Of a stretch of 64,000 nt of DNA, positions 57,475 to 64,000 are shown in pieces. The notes under the pieces are model-generated. The model made no database searches, was not told the origin of the DNA, and worked only from the letters and a program-made list of their open reading frames with translations. The position numbers and the translations under genes are program-made. Position 1 is the stretch's first letter. Each line of letters opens with the position of its first letter. Source of the DNA: Zea mays (lineage: Eukaryota; Streptophyta; Magnoliopsida; Poales; Poaceae); the NCBI RefSeq assembly GCF_902167145.1, contig NC_050104.1, forward strand, positions 3,162,001 to 3,226,000. Direction: 5' to 3'.

Positions 57475-60369
57475 TTAGGCATCATCTTCACCTTCGTCAT
57501 CCTACATAAATCAAGGAACCGTGAGTAAAAATCAAGTGCAAAGAAAAGGGTAAGTACGAAGTATTATCTCTTACTGGTTCAAGATGGCTTCGTGCTTCAT
57601 CTCCAGCCTTCTCCCGCCCGCCTTTTGTCCATATCATTTTTATAAATCTGTTGGAGATACTTCGGGCAAGGTCAGGCATATCATCCAGGATTGATGGAGA
57701 TAAGGCGAAGTTGGGCCTGTTAACAACTTTTCCATGTTCACAGCCAGCCTTCATGAAGGCTGCAGCAGTCCCTCGAGAAGCTACCCAGGCACAGAAATCA
57801 CCATGCCCAGCTATGACTTCGTCGAGCTCGTCAATTTCCCCCTCAATGTGTTCGAAGGTTTGTGGTAGGTCTTCAGCTGAGGGGGTAAATTTTTCGCTGC
57901 TAGCTCCAACCGAATGAAAAATCTTTCTTAGTCGCTGAATGCACTTGTTGCTAAATTCTAGGCATTTTTCTTGAAGATTTGTCAATAATTTTCTCAAATC
58001 CGAATTTTGCTGAGCTTCGGCTTCAAGTTTTGCATTGAGATCTTGTTTTTCTTGTTCGAACTGCTCAGACTGGCGGAGAAGCTTCGTGTTCAGTTCTAAT
58101 ATTTTTGCTTCAGCTTCCGCCAGTAAACCTTCGGCTGCCTGGAGTTCGAAGTTCTTTTTCTCAAAAGCATCTGATTGTTCCTTTATTTTGTTTTCCAAAT
58201 TTTCAATTATAACTTCATGCTTCTTATCTTCAAGATCCTGCTGCATTTGCAAAGCCTTGCTCAATAGCATACTCTACACAAACACAACCTTCATCAGACA
58301 TGTTTTTGTTAGGAGCAGTAAAAGTTAGGGGACAAGTCATTTACCTTGAAGTTGGAATAAAACAAACTACCAACGACATGCTGTCGTCGGTAGCGGCTGA
58401 TATCTGCTTCTAGCTTCGGAAATCCAATACTCTTGGACAGAGTACTAATAACTCTGGCCCCTGTTTGGTCCCGAATACACTCTAACTTCTCATCATCAAC
58501 ACCTCCGAAGAGGAGTGCCCCAGGTTTGTATCCGCAGGATTGGGCATACTCTTTAAGCTCTTCTATTTCAGCTTTTGTTAGATGTTCTCCAACTAAGTTT
58601 TGAAACGCGAAGGTTTCGTTTTTTGAAGCTTCGTCAGCAATTTCTTTACCTTTCTTTGACGCTACGGTCACAGTTTCTCCGACAGCAGTAGCAGCTTCTT
58701 CTGCAGCCATGTCTAGCAGCATTTGGTCAATATGTTCAATTGTGCTCTCTAAATTAAAATCTTCAGCTGAGGTACCTTCGGCGGCTGCGGCCTCCGAAGG
58801 TGCAATTTCAATATCTGCTCCCTCTGCAGCCGCTTGTGTTTTTTGGGCCGAAGCTCTTGGCGGCGTTTTGTCAATTACCTCTGTCACGGTAATGATTCTT
58901 TGTTTCTTTGCCTTGATTGTTTTCCTTGATTTCTCGGGCTCCTTGTCCTTCTGAAAAAACTTTGTCAGTTGAGGACTTAGTGGACTTAGCTTCGCAGGTA
59001 AGGATTCAGTCATTACCTTCAGAATTTCCCCAACAATAGCAGCAGAAGGCGATGCGGGGGTTTCTTCTGCTTCGGACATTTGTTGCTTCGGAGAAGAAGT
59101 TTTCTTTTTCTTTTGAATTTTCTTCTTTATTGGTTCTTTTTCACCTTCATCTAAGGCTTCAGTTGCTCTTTTCCTTTTTTGGCCCTTGGCACCTTTGTTC
59201 AGATCTTCGTAGTCTGGATATTCAAAGCCCAGGGCGTCCAATACTCGATTCAGCCTTCGTTTTGGACGGCTGCCGAAGGCTGCAGTCATCAATTGATCTT
59301 CTTTCTTGGAATAATTACCAAGTATTTCGTTGCACATCACTTCAATCGTATCTAGCCACTCTTGGCAAGGAGTTTTAAAGAATTTCTTAAATTTGAAGTA
59401 GTAAGGCAAGCGTACAAGTTCACCCTTTTTCTTTTCCCCCTCCAGCTTCGGCATTTCCCACTCTTTTACACTAGGGAAAACTTTGAAAGCCAAGAATTCC
59501 TGGACCAGGTCCCTTGTACTGATATTTTCTGCAATTATTTTGAATTCATACATTGCTTTTTGAGTTGAACCCTCTGGTAACATGTGGCACTGGGGGCGGG
59601 TTTCTCCGAAGGTCAGTTCCAGTGGGCTTTGCACAAGCTTCTCTTTATCATCATCAACCTTAACATAGAACCATTCCGATTTCCACCCTGCTGCCCATTT
59701 GCTTCGGTAGCTAATCACAGGACACTTTGAAGTTTTCCGATAAGCAAAATTATAGCAACCAAAGTTGTCATGTAATCCATCCTTTCTAGCCTTTGTCTGG
59801 TAGTGCAGTTCATGAACTCGGCAAAAGCTGTCCGCAAACGGTTCCACCGCCTGGCTTCGGAGTGCCCAAATATAAACACTAAGCCTAACGATAGCGTTAG
59901 GGGTTAGCTGGTGAAAATAGATTCCAAAATTATTCAATATCTCTGCAATAATCCCATGAAGGGGGAATCTCAACCCAGCCTTTAAGAAGCTTTTAAAAAT
60001 AACAATTTCATCTTTCTCCGGCTTTGGGGTAGTCTCTTCTCCTCCGAAGCGTAGTAGCTTCTTTTGATTTTCAGTAAAGTAGCCTGACTTTACCAACTTG
60101 GACAAGTCAGCCTTCGAAACAGTAGATTTCCCGAAGTCCAAATGGCTGGGTTTGCTTGGTGTGGCAAGGTGATAATCATCTTCGGAGTCTGTTTCCTCAG
60201 CTTCTTCTCCTTCTGCTTCAGCGATTGCTTGTTCTGCATCATCAATAGGAATCTTTTCCGAAATCACCAGCCCGGACCGTTGCATGGCTTCGGAGATAGG
60301 GACGGTCTCCGAAGCTTCAGTTTCCTCCCCCTCGCGTTCAATCCTAGCAGTAGAACGGATTCTGGCCAT
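57475..60369 (-). CDS. Element F antisense gene, three exons (916 aa)
   Basis: On the minus strand, exon 1 is 60369-58345 (675 codons), exon 2 58273-57575 (233 codons) and exon 3 57501-57475 (8 codons plus TAA). Both introns (71 and 73 nt) begin GTAA and end GTAG, and all joins are phase 0. Exon 1 encodes an acidic N-terminus, then a globular domain with FLKAGLRFPLHGI, LTPNAIVRLS and FADSFCRVHELH, typical of the plant 'putative gypsy type transposon' (Transposase_28-like) proteins, then Lys/Ala-rich sequence. Exon 2 is a long coiled coil (LEAEAQQNSDLRKLL) plus a short C-terminal domain; exon 3 adds an acidic tail DDEGEDDA. Such antisense genes are known from Grande-type elements; their role is unknown. 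It is intact here. Confidence 0.85.
57502..57574 (-). other. Intron 2 of the element F antisense gene
   Basis: 73 nt. The donor is CCA|GTAAGAG and the acceptor TTTATGTAG|GAT on the minus strand. Removing it keeps the frame and adds an 8-residue acidic tail; retaining it gives a different tail of similar length. Confidence 0.7.
58274..58344 (-). other. Intron 1 of the element F antisense gene
   Basis: 71 nt. The donor is AAG|GTAAATG and the acceptor TTTGTGTAG|AGT on the minus strand, phase 0. Without splicing, the exon 1 frame stops within the intron (TAG at 58309-58311) and the coiled-coil exon is lost. Confidence 0.8.
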
Positions 60370-60535
60370 TTAACTATGAACTTGTGAAACTTTAATACTT
60401 TTTTCTCCGAAGCAGGTTTCAAGATGGAGCTTCGTTCAATTCTGACAAGCAAGCTTCGGCGATGGTTAAAAATTTTGGCAGCAAAACAGTGCAAATAGCA
60501 ATGAATGCTGTGGTAACTTCACAACTACTTGTCAG

Positions 60536-60543
60536 TTTATATA
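60536..60543 (-). promoter_or_regulatory. TATA box for the element F antisense gene
   Basis: The minus strand reads TATATAAA in the context CACTATATAAACTG, about 170 nt upstream of the antisense ATG. This gives the antisense gene its own promoter inside the element, independent of the LTR. Confidence 0.6.
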
Positions 60544-60801
60544 GTGCTGCAGGTAAGAAGGCGAAGCGGCGGAATTGTTACACCAGGCGCGCAGTAACTT
60601 GTACCCGCTGCGCAGTGGGCCGCAAGGATCAAACAGTAACCCTGCAAGGTGGGACCGACACGCGCTCGGAAGTCGGATCGTTTCTCCGCAACGAGCTCAG
60701 GGAAGGTGTTTTTTGGACCTTCGGCTTCCCGAAGCTGAAGAGGCTTTTTTCACGGGTCAAGCTCGTTACGAAGAACGATCTAGCACCGCGAAAGGGGCTA
60801 C

Positions 60802-61384
60802 TGTTGGGGTTGTGCTTCGGTGCGCCGAAGGTCTCACACGAAGAAACAGCTTCGGCTGAAGTCGTCTCCAAGAGATGGCCGAAGGTCCCTTTTCATGGAA
60901 CTTCGGCGTTTTAAACCGACATAGAGATAGAATGACCTTTTTATACATATAGGTCTGAGTCAATGCTGTAAACTTTCGCAAGGGACATAATTGTAATTTG
61001 TCACAGGCTGCGACCTGTGCCTATAAATAGATGAACAGTACCTCTGTACTGTTCACGTGAATCTGTCATTTGCTTTCGCACCACGCTTGTACTTCTGCCC
61101 TCCGCAGGACCGAAGGTACATTTGTAAATCAAACTCATTTATATTCATGCAAGTAGAGATAATTCTATGACAACATTTAAATGTTTATTTCATATTCTAT
61201 GATTTATGTGAATGCTTCATTCTTCGTTGTTATGCTTACGAAGGTATGTCCTTCGTAACCTTCGTCCGAGATGCTTTATATCCCGAAGGGATATATCGTT
61301 ATGGAGGACGAAGGACTTTAACACTTAACATTCTTTGTGTTGCCTTGTTCTTAATTCTTAGCATTTGAGAACAAGTCCCCAACA
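60802..61384 (+). repeat. Element F 3' LTR
   Basis: 583 bp, with no difference seen from the 5' LTR. Core hairpin 61002-61019, TATA box 61021-61030. Confidence 0.95.
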
Positions 61385-61389
61385 GGAAG

Positions 61390-62154
61390 TGAAGTATATT
61401 GATAAATGCAGCATGCCATATGAATTGCATGATTCATTTGCATCTGAAGTTTTGTCGTGACCTATGGTCCGACCGTACCGGTACAACTTAGCATTGTACG
61501 TTGCCCGAGGAGGGGTACGATGCGGCTTCATACCCTCAGAGGTATGAAGGCAGAGGACATATGCATTGCATTCACATGCATTCATTGAAGTGATATTTGC
61601 AAATATTGTTGACGAGTGATGTGTTATACAAACTATTGTGGTTGCTCGAGGAAATGAGATGGTATTGGTTATATTGGGACTATTGAGTTCTATATCTACA
61701 AGTATTTATATTCTTAATTGTGATTCCTGTAAAATGTTGATTAATTCATCTTGTGGTTTAAATATATCGTCAAAACAATTTGCTTGCTGAGATGTTTCAT
61801 CTCACTCTTGCATTACTCAATGCAGGTGCTTGATGCTTATCAAGGGGAGTGGGAAGTAGCGGCACGTTGCACACATTGCTTAAAGAACCAAATAATTAGT
61901 TTGGGTTATTGACTTTTAAGGTTCATACTTTAGAGTATGATGTAGGCATAAACTGGTTCATTCGTGGTTAATTGTCCTTGATGAGAATTATATCATACTA
62001 GTATGATTCATTTTGTATTGATATATCTCTTTTGCTTCTGTGATGCTTATAATTACAAAGGAGACACTGCCAAATTTTATTTTGCTTAGTGTTCGGCTGT
62101 TGGTAGTGAAGTCCAGTAGCATCTCGGGGTGTTTGTGGATCCCGGGGTGTTACA
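61390..62154 (+). repeat. Element G 5' LTR, right part
   Basis: Continuation of G's LTR after F, ending GGGGTGTTACA. It contains the remnant of the 40-bp repeat unit at its left edge and otherwise no recognised motif. Confidence 0.75.
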
Positions 62155-64000
62155 GTTGGTATCAAAGCATAGGCTTTAGATTCTAGGACAATTTGAAGAT
62201 AAATTTGACACACTTGCACATATAGGAAGGGTATGGGTTCGTATATCTTTCATATTAGTAATTTAATGTATAGATGACTAGAATTTCCTTACTCCAAATT
62301 CCTTTATGGTTTGATGGGGTATGTGGTTAACGAATTAATGCTTGATACGATATGTTACTATTATTTAATATTGGTTTCTTGATGTGGTTGTTATTGAAGT
62401 TATTATGCAAGTGAAGCTACTAATGTACTTGTTTTATATACAAATCGTCATGATGTTTTTTGGATGCAATGTTTTGAATTCTCTGAGCTATTACTATCAT
62501 ATATTTCTATATGCTTGATTGTGGATGTTTTTTTCAAAAGGGTTTTTGGGTTCTAGTACTTGTAGGACCGATTGTTTATTGAGCTTATGTATAGTGGGTC
62601 TAATCCGACTTGGTGTGGTGTGAAAATACTATATAATGTAGTTTTATGGTGTTGTTGAGTTTGATTGACTGTTGGGTTACAACCCAACTTATCAATGTAA
62701 TATTTCCATGGATGCAATGCTTTGTGCCTCACCCCTTTTTGGCTAGTGTGGCTACTTGCTAACTTGATCTTAGTATACAATTGGTATGTCTCTATAGAGC
62801 AAAGGCAATGTTGTACTGTCTATGAAATCTTGAGACTGGTAGAACTCAAGTGAATTTGTAAGATGGCGTGGATAGATAAGTCCAACCATGTTTACCTTAT
62901 AGGTTTTCTTATTGTGTGCAACCTTATTTTTAACAATAATTAGGGTGGTTTCAAGTGGATTTTATGTCTATATTATAGTTGAAGAGGCGTGCATGTTTTC
63001 CTTCTTTGGTTTGTTTCAATAGCCATAAAGGCTATGCATAATTTTTAGTTGTTGCAGGCTAGTCATGTGGACGATATTGACAACCCGTTTTATATTTTTT
63101 TTATTCGCCGACGATATATGGTAGTTTGATTTTTTATGACCAGTTTCTCTATGCATGCTTGTTGAATCATTATTTGGACCGCTTTATCTTAAACGAAGTC
63201 AATGCTTAACTGGGAGTTGCTTATGTTTGTTAGTCATCTATCTCTATAATGATGTGGTTGTTGCATTAGATTGAGATTTTTTTTCATATGAATGATGGTT
63301 TGATAGATCATGTATGTCTACTACTTTGAATGCATCCTGTGATATCACGAGGTACAAATTGTTCAAGTGCAGTAATAGGAGGTTTTGTTGTATGTGAGGT
63401 TAGTCAAGGTAGTTTGGTTATGTGGATTGTCTTATTGAAGTCCAATTACTCCTGTTAAGCATAGTATCGTGTTATTATTTTAGTGTTGAAAGTAATATTT
63501 AAGAAGCTTTTGCATGAGTCTGTGTCAAGAAGTACATTAGTTTTTCTTGTTGTTATCCCTTCATTGCTTTACGAGTCTTACAAATTTTATCTCTTTTGAG
63601 AGGAGAAAAAGACGTTATACGACATGAACACCATTTGCTTCATGTCAACAGAATAGTTTGGAGGACTCTAGTAGTTGGATTCTAATGTAATAACAACCAT
63701 GTTTTATAGTGCTTGAGAGTGGTATGTGAGGTGTTTCATACATTGACGATATATGGATGTTTGGCCTTAATGGCATTAACAAACGAGGTTGTTGAATTCG
63801 ATGATTGTTGTGCTTAGTGTTCTAACATATTTGGTGAAATGTTGTTTAAAGACTGGGGAGCTGCATCCAAATTTGATGATGGGAAATCCTAGTGTTGATT
63901 GCACCTATAACAATGCCTTGGGTTTCATTTTATATTGTTTTATGATTGTTGTCAAGGTGTATTGTTTTCTTTGATAAATTAGTCTGAGTTAGAGGTTGTT
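62155..64000. other. Element G interior: no recognised coding sequence
   Basis: AT-rich, T-heavy sequence after the primer site. I searched the six frames for gag, protease, RT and integrase motifs and saw none. Open frames are short and unconvincing. It could be a decayed interior or long leader. Confidence 0.5.

Larger units (their letters stand above)
53025..61384 (+). mobile_element. Element F: Tat-lineage Ty3/gypsy, internally deleted, with an antisense gene
   Basis: An 8.36-kb element with 583-bp LTRs (53025-53607, 60802-61384) that look identical, and a perfect GGAAG duplication (53020-53024, 61385-61389). The primer site (TGGCGCCCACC, 53609) and PPT (GAAAGGGGCT, about 60790-60799) are present. 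It holds one sense frame (878 aa), two minisatellite arrays and a three-exon antisense gene. Gag and the RT polymerase domain are missing. The dual RNase H and antisense accessory gene are marks of the Tat/Grande branch. Identical LTRs show it moved recently, presumably with help. Confidence 0.93.
51772..64000 (+). mobile_element. Element G: Ty3/gypsy-like element with about 2-kb LTR, running off the window
   Basis: The 5' LTR is 51772-53024 plus 61390-62154 (about 2018 bp), begins TGTAATGCCCTAAAAA and ends GGGGTGTTACA. It is split by element F. The primer-site candidate TGGTATCAAAGC follows at 62157-62168 (initiator tRNA-Met type, one mismatch). From 62170 to the window end I see only AT-rich sequence with no gag or pol motif; it is either a long untranslated leader or a decayed interior. 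The 3' LTR, and hence the TSD, lie outside the window. Confidence 0.72.

Noticed and set aside
63789..63974. 61-codon plus-strand frame near the right edge
   Set aside because: AT-rich chance frame in the G interior; no gag or pol motif.

Overview
This window is plant nuclear DNA made almost entirely of nested LTR retrotransposons. I infer maize (Zea mays) or a very close grass relative. The inference rests on Sirevirus-type Ty1/copia elements with Opie/Ji-like LTRs full of GGACCGTCC palindromes, a Tat-lineage Ty3/gypsy element with a second RNase H and an antisense gene, and the maize-like habit of stacking one element inside another. I could support no ordinary host gene. The left 2.9 kb is old intergenic DNA with one small MITE-like element and a decayed gypsy gag.

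The nesting can be read from LTR ends and 5-bp target-site duplications (TSDs). Element H (Opie-like copia, +) supplies a 5' LTR at 2923-4109 and a scrap of leader/gag at 51674-51771. Element C (degenerate copia, +, 4110-51673) sits in H. B (copia/Sirevirus, -, 4966-27045, TSD ATACA) sits in C's 5' LTR, and A (copia/Sirevirus, +, 12494-21812, TSD CACCT) sits in B's pol. D (gag-only Sirevirus-like element, +, 27961-34163, TSD GCCAC) sits in C's gag. E (about 4.2-kb solo-LTR-like insertion, -, 35123-47261, TSD CAAAG) sits in C's integrase, and I (chromovirus-like gypsy, +, 36448-44395) sits in E. J (solo LTR, +, 48132-48752, TSD ATACT) sits in C's reverse transcriptase. To the right, G (gypsy, about 2-kb LTR, starting at 51772 and running off the window) sits in H's gag start, and F (Tat-like gypsy, +, 53025-61384, TSD GGAAG) sits in G's 5' LTR.

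The ages differ. A's LTRs show no substitution, only a C-run length difference. F's two 583-bp LTRs look identical. B's LTRs differ by about six substitutions plus a G-run. C, E, H and I are clearly older. No element is fully intact: A has one stop in gag; B has a pol frameshift and is split by A; D has no pol; F has lost gag and the RT polymerase domain but keeps an open fused reading frame.

The most interesting content is accessory coding capacity. F carries an antisense gene of three exons (916 codons before the stop) with two canonical short introns, all in phase, and its own TATA box. B carries an extra 713-residue ORF downstream of pol, preceded by an internal copy of the LTR-type palindrome array and a leader-intron candidate. 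A, B and D share a strongly conserved 3' polypurine-tract region although their coding parts and LTRs differ, and D keeps it with gag alone.
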